From the NCBI GenBank assembly GCA_018136815.1, contig CM030936.1, positions 6,906,382-6,970,381 of the forward strand: a stretch of 64,000 bases of DNA. Reading direction: 5' to 3'. The DNA is from Isochrysis galbana. Lineage: Eukaryota; Haptophyta; Isochrysidales; Isochrysidaceae. Of the stretch, positions 1 through 11,062 are shown in pieces; position 1 is the stretch's first letter, and every line of letters starts with the position of its first letter. The notes beneath the pieces are model-generated. The model saw only the letters and a list, made by a program, of their open reading frames with translations. It did not search any database and was not told where the DNA came from. The position numbers were made by a program, and so were the translations under genes.

Positions 1-2440
1 AGACGGCCGATTACGGTGCGATGCGCGCGGGCGGCGGCGGCGATTGGCGTGGCTGCTAGGTCGGCATCTGTGGATATGGTGCCTGGTGGGCCATTCTATC
101 TAAGTGGATGACCAAGAAAGCGCCGGCAGCGCGCCCGGTCGCGCTCGAAAGTTGGGCACTCCGGCCCATTCGGCCGAGTGACGTTGGCGTGTTGTCGGCG
201 CCATAGACGGCCGATTACGGTGCGATGCGCGCGGGCGGCGGCGGCGATTGGCGTGGCTGCTAGGTCGGCATCTGTGGATATGGTGCATGGTGGGCCAGAT
301 TATCCCAGTGGGAGACCAACAAAGCGCCGGCAGCGCGCCCGGTCGCGCTCGAAAGTTGGGCACTCCGGCCCATTCGGCCGAGTGACGTTGGCGTGTTGTC
401 GGCGCCATAGACGGCCGATTACGGTGCGATGCGCGCGGGCGGCGGCGGCGATTGGCGTGGCTGCTAGGGCGGCATCTGTGGATATGGTGCCTGGTGGGCC
501 AGATGATCCCAGTGGGAGACCAACAAAGCGCCGGCAGCGCGCCCGGTCGCGCTCGAAAGTTGGGCACTCCGGCCCATTCGGCCGAGTGACGTTGGCGTAG
601 TCATCGGCGCCATAGACGGCCGATTACGGTGCGATGCGCGCGGGCGGCGGCGGCGATTGGCGTGGCTGCTAGGTCGGCATCTGTGGATATGGTGCCTGGT
701 GGGCCATTCTATCTGAGTGGATGACCAAGAAAATGCCGGCAGCGCGCCCGGTCGCGCTCGAAAGTTGGGCACTCAGGCCCATCGGCCGAGTGACGTTGGC
801 GTAGTCATCGGCGCCATAGACGGCCGATTACGGTGCGATGCGCGCGGGCGGCGGCGGCGATTGGCGTGGCTGCTAGGTCGGCATCTGTGGATACGGTGTA
901 TGGTGGGCCAGACTATCCCAGTGGATGACCAAGAAAGCGCCGGCAGCGCGCCCGGTCGCGCTCGAAAGTTGGGCACTCCGGCCCATCGGCCGAGTGACGT
1001 TGGCGTGTTGTCGGCGCCATAGACGGCCGATTACGGTGCGATGCGCGCGGGCGGCGGCGGCGATTGGCGTGGCTGCTAGGTCGGCATCTGTGGATATGGT
1101 GTATGGTGGGCCAGACTATCCCAGTGGATGACCAAGAAAGCGCCGGCAGCGCGCCCGGTCGCGCTCGAAAGTTGGGCACTCCGGCCCATTCGGCCGAGTG
1201 ACGTTGGCGTGTTGTCGGCGCCATAGACGGCCGATTACGGTGCGATGCGCGCGGGCGGCGGCGGCGATTGGCGTGGCTGCTAGGTCGGCATCTGTGGATA
1301 TGGTGCCTGGTGGGCCATTCTATCTAAGTGGATGACCAAGAAAGCGCCGGCAGCGCGCCCGGTTGCGCTCGAAAGTTGGGCACTCCGGCCCATTCGGACG
1401 AGTGACGTTGGCGTGTTGTCGGCGCCATAGACGGCCGATTACGGTGCGATGCGCGCGGGCGGCGGCGGCGATTGGCGTGGCTGCTAGGGCGGCATCTGTG
1501 GATATGGTGCCTGGTGGGCCAGATGATCCCAGTGGGAGACCAACAAAGCGCCGGCAGCGCGCCCGGTCGCGCTCGAAAGTTGGGCACTCCGGCCCATTCG
1601 GCCGAGTGACGTTGGCGTAGTCATCGGCGCCATAGACGGCCGATTACGGTGCGATGCGCGCGGGCGGCGGCGGCGATTGGCGTGGCTGCTAGGTCGGCAT
1701 CTGTGGATATGGTGTCTGGTGGGCCATTCTATCTGAGTTGATGACCAAGAAAGCGCCGGCAGCGCGCCCGGTCGCGCTCGAAAGTTGGGCACTCCGGCCC
1801 ATTCGGCCGAGTGACGTTGGTGTGTTGTCGGCGCCATAGACGGCCGATTACGGTGCGATGCGCGCGGGCGGCGGCGGCGATTGGCGTGGCTTCTAGGTCG
1901 GCATCTATGGATATGGTGCCTGGTGCGGCATTTTATCCCAGTGGGAGACCAAGAAAGCGCCGGCAGCGCGCCCGGTCGCGCTCGAAAGTTGGGCACTCCG
2001 GCCCATCGGCCGAGTAACGTTGGCGTGTTGTCGGCGCATAGACGGCCGACTATGGCGCAATGCGCGCGGGCTGCGGCGGCGATTGGCATGGCTGCTAGGG
2101 CGGCTTATTTGGATATCGCGCCTGGTGCGGCATTCTTTTCCAGTGGGAGACCGAGAAAGTGCCGGCAGCGCGCCCGGTAGCGTTCGGAAGTTGGGCGCTC
2201 GGCCCGTTCGGCCGGGTGACGTTAGCGTAGTCATCGGCGCCACACACGGCCGTCGATTTCGCGATGCGCGCGGGCGGCGGCGGCGATTGGCGTGGCTGCT
2301 AGGTCGGCATCTATGGATATGGTGCCTGGTGCGGCATTCTATCCCAGTGCGAGACCGAGAAAGCGCCGGCAGCGCGCCCGGTAGCGTTCGAAAGTTCGGT
2401 ACTCGAGCGCATCTTGGTACGTTAACGTTCGGGCGGTTTT
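1..2440. repeat. 204-bp satellite array, right edge
   Basis: Twelve tandem units begin at 1, 205, 409, 614, 818, 1021, 1225, 1429, 1634, 1838, 2040 and about 2244, each 202-205 bp, marked by 'agacggccgattacggtgcg'. Units 1, 3 and 4 share private variants with units 7, 8 and 9, and units 5 and 6 are near-identical, so there is higher-order duplication. The last three units diverge most and the array fades out by about 2440, which is typical of an array edge; it evidently continues to the left of the window. Every reading frame across it is a by-product of the repeat and I call no genes here. Confidence 0.95.
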
Positions 2441-2796
2441 CGCGCCAATGCCGATATTCGACAAGATGTGCGAGGCTGGAGAGGGCAACTCGCTCGGCCA
2501 CTAGGGCAGCATATCTTGATTTGACGTCGTTTGCTGTCACTAGTTGAAAGGGATGAAAAAAAAGACCATGCCGTCCGCCCGGTCGTGGTGCCAAATTAGC
2601 CGCTCTAGCCCTTGGTGACTAGTGGTCAACGTAAACGTCTTGAGTTTTGTGATACGTTCGTACACATTTAAGTGCAAAATTATGAGCTTGACTTATGGTC
2701 CAGTGTGCATAGAACCACGCCTTGTAGACCCAGTGAGTTGGCGTCCAAGGTTTCCTCGTCATTCCATGCTTGTGCCCCGCATGAAGAGCCTCACTA
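2441..2796. other. spacer, no gene seen
   Basis: About 350 bases of less GC-rich sequence between the satellite and an inverted dispersed repeat. I see no coding signal, RNA gene or mobile-element end. Confidence 0.5.
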
Positions 2797-2976
2797 AAAA
2801 TATACCGGAGGGGGGCCCGACTGTATTTCGCGCACCGTCTTCGAAGGCCTGAAATTCGGTATTTTTCGAAAATTTCGCCGGAGAACCCCCAATTTTTTTT
2901 GCTGATCCATCCTACCGGAACCTATAGGGAGCTTATTTTGCCCTTCATTCATCCATTGTAGCTGGTGCCCTCCGCA
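2797..2976 (+). repeat. dispersed inverted repeat, copy A
   Basis: The stretch from about 2797 to 2895 and again 2958-2976 matches the reverse complement of 45974-46089. Copy A has about 62 extra bases (2896-2957, starting with a T run) that copy B lacks. The shared part contains 'ccgactgtatttcgcgcacc'. No coding signal; probably a terminal or regulatory piece of a mobile element. Confidence 0.8.
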
Positions 2977-3134
2977 CCCGCATAGTGAGTGACCGGGCTA
3001 CCAAGTGCTTCCATTCCCATTCCCTTGTGCTCTTGTGGCCTTGTCACACATGCAGAAGGTGTTTGTGGATAGCTTGACAGAACCTGGCATGCTATGAGCC
3101 TCTGCCTGGGTCTATGGATGATGGCTTGAAACGC

Positions 3135-3640
3135 ACACCTCATGCGAAGGGACGGAAACAAGTCGCACGTCGCCACATCAGCGCCAGCAAGCAAAAACAT
3201 GGACGAGACTACTCCACTCGTCTCGCCGATAATCAAGACGCGAGGAGGCGAGATGCCGTCGGTCTGCACGGCCTCGACGTCACGCCTTACGTCTCTGAGT
3301 GTGACACAAATTTCGTCGAAGTGGATAGGTAGCACCTGAGCTGGAGACTCAGGCGATCGGCTAGGGCGCAGAACAAGCTGCGCCGCCTCGGCAATATCTT
3401 TCGGCATTACGTGCGCGGCACCGTGAGCGGCGGCGCGTTGGAAAGCGAGATCGATAACGTACGAGAGGGTCTCGCCCTCCTTCAAGGAAGGGCGAGTGCG
3501 CGCGAGATGTACGAGCAAGTCTTCAGCGGCCGGAACCAAAGTCAGGCACACTGAAAGCTGGCAAAGCGGAACGACAGCGGAAACGGAAACGGGACTGCGA
3601 GTGACCGGAATGGACGGAGACGCGGCGGCCAAGGTGCGAA
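3135..3640 (-). pseudogene. methyltransferase-domain fragment of retrotransposon pol
   Basis: The reading frame 3920-2949 carries, in its second half, PPRVLIIGETSGVVSSMFLL followed by AGADVATCDL. This corresponds to the SAM-binding start of the methyltransferase domain at 16990-16290 (PPRVLVVGEASGVVSSMFLL). The upstream helical region (VLPIHFDEIC) also matches. The fragment ends right after CDLFPS, before the HPPC and ENP motifs, so it cannot encode an active enzyme. The first half of the frame is translated leader and is probably not coding. Divergence is mainly conservative at protein level, which suggests this subfamily was once under selection. Confidence 0.75.
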
Positions 3641-4481
3641 CCATCTGAAAAGAACGGGACACGACGGCCGGAAGAGAGTCGGACGAGAATAGAGACCGAC
3701 TCACGAACGCACTAGAATCATTCACCCAAACCAAGCAAAACATGAAATAACCGAGACCCCACATCGCCGGTAACTCAAACACGTCGCGAGAGACGGAGAG
3801 AGGGAGCGAGAGAGAGAGAGAGATTCCGCAGCGACGGTCGGAGCGTGTCTTCGTTTTAGATTTCCCACGAGGCGGAAAGTCGAGGAGGAATGTTATGTGT
3901 CGCGCAACCGCGGCGATCACATTGGATACAGATCGCAGCGAGGTATCCTTGCAATCGAAGAAATCTTGCTGTTGAGCGTGGACCTTCTAGACGTTTCTAT
4001 CGAGCAACCCCGAGTAGCAACCAAGGGAGGAGAAAACCAAAAACCAACGGGACCAAGGCTTTCATGCAACTTGCATCAAGGGGAAAGATAACCCAAAACC
4101 AAAGCAGCGAATCTAAATCAATCTCCAAGGGGAGATGGCAAACCAAGGACATAGGAGAAAGATTCCCTCACCCAAGCAGCGAACCTAAATCGATCTCCGA
4201 GGGGAGATGGCAAACCAAACCTGATTGCCCCCAGAAGCAGGTAAAGAAACGCGGGGAGATAGCGAATTAAACCTTTTTGCGAGGCGCCTGGGAGGAAGAA
4301 AGGTGAAAGGTGGGGAAACTTCCCTTCTCTTCGAGAGAAAGAGAGAGAGCGCTCCACAACCCTAGATTCTAGGCGTCCACGCGAAGTTTTTGAGCGAGAA
4401 CGAGAACGAGAGAATTATAACGATAAATACCGAACGAAGAGAAGAGAGAAGCCTAACGAGCGTCGATTCGCGAATGCGACA
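3135..4481 (-). mobile_element. truncated methyltransferase LTR retrotransposon (copy 3)
   Basis: The element runs on the minus strand from 4481, where it starts with TGTCGCATTC, the same 5' terminus as the copies at 22255 and 46664. The leader (about 3650-4481) matches theirs, including the serine/leucine frame over GAGAGA repeats. A short segment with 'ggggagatggcaaaccaa' is duplicated (about 4124-4146 and 4201-4218). The leader is joined directly to sequence just upstream of the methyltransferase domain, so gag and the pol linker are missing. Homology stops in the first part of that domain near 3135. It differs at many residues from the 12-22 kb copy, so it is an older or separate subfamily. 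Confidence 0.8.
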
Positions 4482-4485
4482 GTGT

Positions 4486-5385
4486 TGTGGTCTATCTAGC
4501 AATAATAATAATCAATGTTATATCCTAGCCAACCCCACTAGCTAATTGGACATAACGTCTCAGTCCCGGAATCCCGCCATGCCTGACGGGCCAGGTGTCC
4601 GAGTGATACCGGGGGTGGGGGCACTGCCCCCTCCCCTCGATATTTGTCCTCCCCCCAGTGCATGCACCGGCCCCGCGCACCCCAGCGCGTCCTCTCCTCG
4701 AGTCCACGCTGGGGGAAAACCCCTTTCGGGTAAAAGCAACGCGGGGGGGGGGGGCACTCGTGAGATAGGAGCCCAGAAGCGCTAATCTCCCTCGCTAGAG
4801 CGAGTGGCCGCGGCGAGCCGCGGCCCTTCCCTCCTGGCTCTGGCGCCCCCGTCTTCTCTTACCCAAACGGGGCGAGAAGACACGTTTCTGCCGGAGGGGG
4901 AGCTGCCGCTCCCCCCTCCCCTCCCTCTCCCCTTTTCCTCCTCTCTTCCCTGCGGCGGGGGCCCATGGCGCGCGCCTGCGGCCCCTCTTCAGGTCCCCAG
5001 GTGGCCAGCAGGGGCCTGGGAGCGCAGCTCAGGGGGCAGGTGAGGCTGGGGCATGGCCCTGGCCCCTCCTGCCTCTCCCTCGCTGGCGCTCCGAGCCCCT
5101 GCGGGTCGACTGGAGCTGGCTGGGGGGTCCTGAACAGGGGGGCCCAGGGGAGGAGGGGCTGGTCAGAGGGATGGGCTGGCCACGACAGGCCAGGGCGGGC
5201 GAGTCAGGCGTGCTTGTGGGGAGAGGAATGGGTCAGCATGGCAGTGTGCTCCTGGCAAGCCATCAGGCGTGCCAGGAGAGTGGGTGGTTCCTCCCCCATG
5301 GCAGGGGAGGAGTGGAGAGAGAGGGGGGCTCGTGCCCCCCCATGGGCGAACTAAGTATAAACTTAGTTCTGTGGTCTATCTAGCA
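4486..5385 (-). mobile_element. hairpin-ended retroposon, copy 1 (868 bp)
   Basis: The element is 4502-5369, flanked by a perfect 16-bp target-site duplication, tgtggtctatctagca (4486-4501 and 5370-5385). Read on the minus strand it begins with (G)AACTAAGTTTATACTTAGTT, a perfect 8-bp stem with a 4-base loop, and ends with ATTATTATTATT. A second G/C hairpin (GGGGGG-CTCGT-GCCCCCC type) lies just inside the 5' end. It is nearly identical to 32106-32982 in reverse. No conserved reading frame is apparent and no tRNA-like promoter boxes are obvious. The long TSD and simple-sequence tail fit LINE-type target-primed insertion. Confidence 0.88.
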
Positions 5386-5620
5386 TGGTGGTCTCCAATC
5401 TCCATGATCCATGAGGTCTGTGCGTGCGCTGTTCGCGGTGATGCGGGGGCGTGGTGTGGCGGCTCCTGTGCCCACCTGGCTGGGCGTGTCGTCTGGGCGC
5501 GGTCGCTTAGGCGACAGCGGGGTGTCCATCAGCAGTTCGTCCATCTCAGCGAGGGCGGTGGCAGCGAGGGAGGGAGGCGGCGCGCGCTCCATGACCCTAT
5601 TGGTTTAACGATAGTTGACG
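5386..5620 (-). pseudogene. LINE ORF1 5' fragment
   Basis: The minus-strand frame starting at 5592 opens MERAPPPSLAATALAEM and continues with a DTPLSPKRPRPDD segment. The same start is seen at 11037 (MERAPPPALAAAALAMM) and, in a sister family, at 42677 (MERAPT). Upstream of the ATG is an imperfect version of the 5' hairpin (CTATCGTT...CAATAG). Only about 70 codons remain; the rest is cut by the retroposon at 4486-5385. It is a dead 5' end of a non-LTR element. Confidence 0.7.
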
Positions 5621-5695
5621 AACACGGACAAAGAATCCTGCCGGACGTCGGCCCCGGGAGGGGCAGGACGGCGTTTCGAGTAGGATTCTTACCCC

Positions 5696-5914
5696 CCTTA
5701 TCCCTTATCTCACACCCCTGGTCGAAGCAGTGCGCAGTGCGCGCGACCTCTCCTCTCTCCTCCCCCGGTTCTCCACTGAGAAGGAAACGGGGGGAGGGTA
5801 AAGGGGAAAGGGGATGTGGTGGGATGGGGAGGGTAGTTAGGAGTAGCACAAGCACTCTGCCTCACACCGTGCAAGTAGCGGTTAGTTTGTAAGATTTTTT
5901 GTAAGATTTTTTTT
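5696..5914 (+). repeat. dispersed 220-bp repeat with T-rich end, copy 1
   Basis: The sequence from 'ctggtcgaagcagtgcgc' to 'gtaagattttttttgaattc' is homologous to 42820-43016 (same strand) and 46091-46270 (opposite strand). All three end in a run such as 'gatttttaagaagattt'. The polarity resembles the T-rich 3' ends of the LINEs in this window, so this is probably a LINE 3' end. It lies back to back with the 5' end of a minus-strand LINE here and at 42.7 kb, so it could instead be an upstream region. Confidence 0.6.
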
Positions 5915-6566
5915 GAATTCATTGACGTTAGTTGTCTACTCTACCAGTTGCATTTACGTGCATACACGAGCGTGTACATGTGCATGCACGCCGCGTGTTG
6001 TTTGACTATGCCCCAACCCTGCCCTGCCCTATGCCGACTTTCGCATTGGCCAATACTGATTATCGTGCGTTTGCATGCTTCGCGGGTCGGCAAAGCCAAG
6101 CCCTAGTCGTTGATGTATTTCAAATCCTTTGCCTTCCCGCTTCCCATCCCCTCTCACCTTGCGTAGCACGCGCAAGATTTCAAGTAAGAGCGCGGTCCCT
6201 TGTCTGCATGCAAGTGTGCGTTTGGTCGTCCATTGCAATCTCAGTCCTCAGTCGGTCCTCTGTTCACTAACATCTCTGGGAAACAAACCTCAAAGGTCAT
6301 GTGGCAGCCCAAATGCCAAGGTGTACCTCAAGCCAAAACATGATGTGCTCATGAAGATGCTCGTGTCTTGCCATGACTGGGCCTTAGCTGACTTGTGGAA
6401 AACGAGAAACACTGAACATCCGAACGATCATATGTATAGCTACGCGGCATGCAAGAAAAAGGGGCGCGGCGCTAGATCACATGGACTCCTTCGGCAGATT
6501 TACCACCAGCTTTGCCGCCATAAGGAGGGGACGTGAGTGCGATCCTGATGGCCTCGTTAGGTCGAT
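5915..6566. other. spacer, no gene recognised
   Basis: Mixed-composition sequence with short open frames on both strands, none with a recognisable motif or a match elsewhere in the window. Confidence 0.45.
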
Positions 6567-6873
6567 CTACCACTCCTCGTCGTCGCTGTATCTGGATGCT
6601 CTGGACTGTCGCTTAGCCTTTGCGTACATCAGATGATCGCCCTGCGTCTGTCCATTCCGCCACTCAGCGGCCGGCTCCTCCTCATCTGGCACAAAGGGCT
6701 CGGAGGCTTCATCGTAGCCTGCCTTTTCCTGCGCAGCTGGCGCGACCCCCTGCCCGCCCTTACTCAACGATTCGGTGTGTGTCTGAGGCGTCCCACGGAC
6801 CCATCGCGGCAGCCACTTGGACGTAGATGACTTGGGTCCTGGCTGGCTGGCAGGCCGCACTTCAGCCATTGGC
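6567..6873 (-). CDS. possible C-terminal exon, hypothetical protein
   Basis: The minus-strand frame ends RYSDDEEW and stop at 6567, and reads back through an acidic segment (SEPFVPDEEEPAAEW) and a basic one. A plausible splice acceptor (gagctgacag) sits near 6873. Upstream the frame runs into proline/glycine homopolymers (C and G runs at 6901-7030), which I take as intron or UTR. I do not recognise the protein. The non-repetitive composition and acidic C-terminus are the only support, so this could be chance. Confidence 0.25.
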
Positions 6874-7034
6874 GCTGTCAGCTCACACGCGGTCAGGCGC
6901 GGGGGGGAGGGGGGCGGGGGAGGGGGAGGGGCGGGGACAGTACCAGAAGGACTAAGCCAAGCCGTTCCCATTAGGCGGCCGAAACCGCTCCCCCTCTCTC
7001 CCCGCTCCGCCCCCCCCCCCCCCCCCCCCCTCAT

Positions 7035-8013
7035 TCTCTCTCTAGCCTCGGGGTTCGTTCAAATATTTGGTAAGAGTTTGAGATTCTTTCTCGTGAGGGA
7101 CGCCGTACGTCGACGGGACGAACAAAAACAAAGGGAAACGAACGAACGGCGGCAATTACATAATCCCTCGATAGAACTACGATCTTGATCACCCTCGAAA
7201 CCCGCTCCCCGAAACGCCCGCAGCACTCCACCGTTCGTTGAGCTGTGAGAAAATCGCACCGCGTGCTAGCGGGCGCCGTCGTCCAGAATACCACTCGTGC
7301 AGGAACGGTGCTCTCTCACCTTAGAATCGTCATACGATGATGGTCACGAGGGTGCTCCGGGATGGGACCGACGTCCGCTTGAGCTTTTTTGCTGTCCCGG
7401 AGGACGGCCGTGAAATCGTGGTTTTTTTATGAGAGCCACAGGCTCTTTCTAACTTTACTGCGCCCCGTTGGGGCGGCGAGGGCGCTGCTGCTTGTTGCAC
7501 TCTGCATTCTAAACCACAGTAAGGGTGCACCATTAAGAAAACAGGGATTTTTGCCTTCTACATTTTCTACATAAGCCGACTCCCACACCTTAATAGTTTC
7601 TTAGAAGCCGCGGGGTCTTTACTACTTACTATGTTTCTTAATTTAATGATTAATGATGTATATTCTACTTCTAGGGCGCCAAAAGCCCGTTCCCCGCCCG
7701 CCCCCGCCCCCCGCGCCCCGCCTCGCGCCCCGCCGCGCCGGTGTTGTGCTGTATATGTGTGTATACATATTCAAGCAGCCGAGAGCGGAAGGAAGCGGGC
7801 GCAAAAGTATAAGTGCGAAGTGCCCCCGTGGCCGTGGCCACGGTGTCGAACACGCGATGACTACAGGCTCATAGATAGGGCGGTCAAACACGCCTTTTAA
7901 CTTCTAAGGGTGAAAATTCACCAAGTCGAGATTGAGGTTTTATCACGCGATTTTTAGGGAATTACCCTGGAAATGGGTATATTAGGCAGAATCTAATAAG
8001 AAATATGCACATT
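7035..8013. other. spacer with short shared motifs
   Basis: No gene is recognised. Two short motifs recur elsewhere. 'tagggcggtcaaacac' at about 7876 reappears in reverse at about 11936-11951. 'aagggtgcaccattaa' near 7520 resembles 'aagggcgcaccattaa' near 38872. Both may be eroded transposon ends. Confidence 0.4.
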
Positions 8014-8231
8014 AACTATTGTTATAGTTTTAGCGATGGAGCGCGCGCCGACCGCTCCCCTCTCCCAGCCCCCGCCGCCACGACGCCCCAACGGGGCCGC
8101 CCCAAACCGCCGGAGCCGAAGCGCTCGCAGGCCTCTGCCCCACCGGATACCGACGTCGACATGGCTCCGCCACCCTCGCCTCCTCACCAGCCCCAGAAGC
8201 AGGGAACAGGCCGTGCCCTGTTCCCTGCAGA
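8014..8231 (+). mobile_element. LINE 5' end and ORF1 start, left part
   Basis: The fragment starts with the perfect hairpin AACTAT-TGTT-ATAGTT (8014-8029), then TTTTAGCG and ATG at 8036. The ORF1 N-terminus is nearly identical at DNA level to the reverse of 42475-42677. It stops at a 17-bp target-site duplication (gccctgttccctgcaga, 8215-8231) because a second LINE is inserted at this point. The frame has an indel compared with the 42-kb copy. Confidence 0.85.
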
Positions 8232-8604
8232 AAAAAAAAACTTCTGAAGATTCAGGGCTACACACCTACTAGTTACGGGACTTCCCTTCGCTATCTACAC
8301 CGCCCTTATCATCCCTCCCTCCACCTCTTCCCCTGCCCCCTTCTTTCCTTTTTCTTCGGTTTCCGGGGTCCGGCCTCGGTGCGCTACCTGAGGCCTGGTT
8401 TAGAGTGTGGGGTCCGGGCAGGCCTTCTGGAATTGTCTTTGTTGTCGAGTGTGTCCGTCTGGTCGCCTTTTATTTGTTTGGTTTATATCCAGGTTCCAAT
8501 GTCTCTACCAGCGGTTTAGGTAGGTGTATCGATGTTTCAGTTTCCTTGTTCCCTTGTTCCGTGGTCCCCTCGACAGCGTGTGCGATCCCCAGCTTGGAGG
8601 CTAG

Positions 8605-9880
8605 TTCCACTAGCTCCGCGCTGGGCTTAAGACCGCCTTTGTCGTTCCTGTTGAAACGGGTCTCAAATCATTCATGTCTATCCTTTTTTTAGGCTGTCTT
8701 CCCATGCCCGCTTGGGCGGTTCTCGCCGAGTCGGTTTCTTGTGCGAAGAGGAGTGCTTTACTTAGTATGGTGTATCTCTCTATTATTCTTATTAGTATGG
8801 ATTCTTCCGAGAATTTGATGCCGTCGTAATGTATCCTATAGAAGTCTGTGAGTATGTATCTCCACGCTAATAGGTATAGTACGTATATCGCTTTCGGGGC
8901 GTCCCCTTTTGGGTAGATGAATAGGTTGTCTACTATGGTTTCTTCTCTGCTCCTTTCTAATCCCGGTGTGAACCGTGCAATTTTATTCAGTTCGCCCAGG
9001 ATGTTAGTTATCCGGGGCATTCGCCTAGGTGTATCGAGGATTCATCCGTTTCCCCACAAATGCGGCACGTGTTGGCTCTGTCTGGAAAGCGGTTGTACGT
9101 GCCCACTCGCCTGCGTGTGATATGTTTGAAGTGTAGGTGCATGTCCCTCGCCGTTACCATTGGCGTGGTGTATAGTCGCGCCAGGTGCGCCCATGTATCC
9201 CCTGGTGTTTGGAGTTTTTCCTCCCATTTGGCCGGCCCGTGAGGCGTTTGCGTTTACGGTCTTTACGCTGAAGTGCCTCGGTTAGATGTTCTACCCCGGT
9301 GCCGTCCAGCGGCGTCTTGCCGTCTAATGTATATTCGTCCGCCAGCGGGTATTCTAGTCTCTTGTTGGTTTTGTATCCTCCCCCCATTGCGCCGGTGGGG
9401 ATGGGTCTAAGTTCGAGGGTGCGGCGGGTAGTCTTTTTCCGATTATGGGCGTGCCTAGGTATGAGAGTTCCGCATCGTGCCATATCTCCTTGATGTTCAC
9501 ATAGTATTCCCCGTCTACCGTTATTCGCAGTTCGGGCGTCGGTTCTTCCGAGATGTGTTCATTGTCGACCTCTTCTCGTCCCGGTGGTGCGCATTCTAGT
9601 TCGGCCGTCTTATCTACCGCTGCCAGTGTCGCCTTGCGTGTCTGACTATCGTATCCCATGTTTCCAAGAATTTGTCTCTTGGGATATAATCTCCCTGGAA
9701 GTGTATATACGTGTCATTGTTCCTGAGGTATTGCGCGCATTCAGCCCTGCTATAGGGCGTGTTCGCTTCGTGGTCTTTGAATACGTTATGTATGGTATTA
9801 CATTCAAGCTTGTTCCATAGTTTTGCCCATATGGGGTTTATTTTAGGTCCCGGGTGCGTCGGGCTACCCCACATGGGTTG
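8605..9880 (-). pseudogene. LINE ORF2 C-terminal region, decayed
   Basis: Several overlapping minus-strand frames make up the region downstream of the reverse transcriptase. One contains LEYPLADEYTLDGKTPLDGT, which recurs at 27389-27761 (LEYPLADEYTLDGDTPLDKT) and at 58745-59086 (MEYPLADDYAIQKG). Another ends in YLLAWRYILTDFYRIHYDG, matching YLIAWRYIISDFYKENSK at 22727-23251. Frame changes between the pieces show the copy is dead. The function in the family is unknown; such C-terminal parts often carry a CCHC finger. Confidence 0.75.
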
Positions 9881-10504
9881 CGAGAGTGCTCCTTCTCTAC
9901 TTACTTTCAGTGATGTGAGTTTAAGTTCGCGAATGTTGTTTAGCGCCTGCTTCCAAACTCGGGAAGTTTACTCGTGCCGCTATTCCATCGGTGAGTTTGT
10001 TCGTGGGGACCGTCGAGAGAACCGCTGCTCTCCCCAGGTTTGTGCGGCAGAACCACGCGTCAAGCACTTGTTTCCATTGTGCTTGGCGTGCGTCAAGATA
10101 GTTTAGGATCCATTTGGCTTGTAAAGCTTTGACATGGTTGCCCAGTCGAGCAGTCCCAGCCCTAGATGTGGCCCTTCCTCCAAAGTGTTTTTTATCGGGA
10201 TCTCAGGGTGCTTCATCCATTGTAGCTTCCGGCCGGTGCGTGCGTTTGTCCACATGATCTTTCTACGGCTCTTTTAACCGCCGTGTGGAATGATCTAGGG
10301 GCTGCCAGTGTCTGCAACCAGTATCTAGGTATAGAATATACTAGGAAGTTAGCCACCTTCGTTTTCCCATGTATAGATAGATCCTTGGTTAGCGGCGCGT
10401 ATATAGTGGTTTTCCTCTCTATCTTGTCGGTAGTTTGCGCCAGAATCTTTAATGGCCGGGGCCACCTAGTGGGACCCCCAATATGGTCGCATACTCGTTT
10501 CCTT

Positions 10505-10790
10505 TCAGCCACTTGTACTTTGGAATCTCGCGGGTGGGCGCTTCCTTCTCAGGGAGCCCATCCTTAGTCCCTCGAACTTTTGATCGTTGGGTTTGCCACA
10601 CGAGGCCGCCGCGTATCTTTTTACCCAACCGAGGGATCGCGCTAGGCTACCGTAGTCTGCCGCTAAGAGTTGTGTATCGTCCGCGAATTGGCTTATCTTT
10701 AGTTCGGCTCCGTTCACTATGATACCCTCGATGTCTTCGTCTTCGTTTATCGCTCTGGTGAGGGGCCTACCCTGTGGAGTCGTCCCTCTG
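10505..10790 (-). pseudogene. LINE reverse transcriptase core fragment
   Basis: The minus-strand frame contains TTPQGRPLTRAINEDEDIEG followed by IIVNGAELKISQFADDTQLL. The PQG..L and FADDT motifs are those of a non-LTR reverse transcriptase; the aspartates in FADD are the metal ligands. The usual stretch between PQG and the palm aspartates is shortened, pointing to an internal deletion. The fragment is joined in another frame to the ORF1 start (11037), so neither protein is intact. Confidence 0.8.
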
Positions 10791-11037
10791 GTGTTCTGTG
10801 TTCGGTGTGGCTGTGGGTTGTGATGGAGGTGTGTTGCATGCTGGCTGGTGCCAGCATGGCGGCTTTGCACATGTCGTTCTTGGTGGTGCGCGGGCGCGGC
10901 CCGCCGGCTCCTGTGCCCACCTGACTGGGGGGGTCGTCCTGGCGCGGTCGCTTCGGCGACAGCGGCGTGTCCGTGAGCTCTTCGTCCATCATGGCGAGGG
11001 CAGCGGCAGCGAGAGCGGGCGGCGGCGCGCGCTCCAT
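10790..11037 (-). pseudogene. LINE ORF1 N-terminal fragment
   Basis: ATG at 11037 begins MERAPPPALAAAALAMM with a DTPLSPKRPRQDD stretch. It parallels the fragment at 5592. The start is supported by its conservation and by the hairpin and TSD border 25 bases upstream. Only about 80 codons remain before the join with reverse-transcriptase sequence. Confidence 0.75.
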
Positions 11038-11062
11038 GACCCTATCGTTTTAACGATAGTTC

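Larger units (their letters stand above)
8232..11062 (-). mobile_element. LINE inserted inside another LINE
   Basis: A 2.83-kb minus-strand element is bounded by a perfect 17-bp duplication, gccctgttccctgcaga (8215-8231 and 11063-11079). Its sense 5' end, at 11062, is GAACTATCGTTAAAACGATAG, a hairpin with an 8-bp stem, followed a few bases on by ATG. Its 3' end at 8232 is a T run after 'cttcag'. Internally it has an ORF1 start, a piece of reverse transcriptase and a decayed C-terminal region, so most of ORF1 and the first part of ORF2 were deleted. The 3' untranslated part (8240-8420) matches 27187-27370. Confidence 0.9.

Noticed and set aside
100..2594. Long open frames on both strands across the left end
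   Set aside because: They repeat with the 204-bp satellite unit, which is a multiple of three in most copies, and have no motif.
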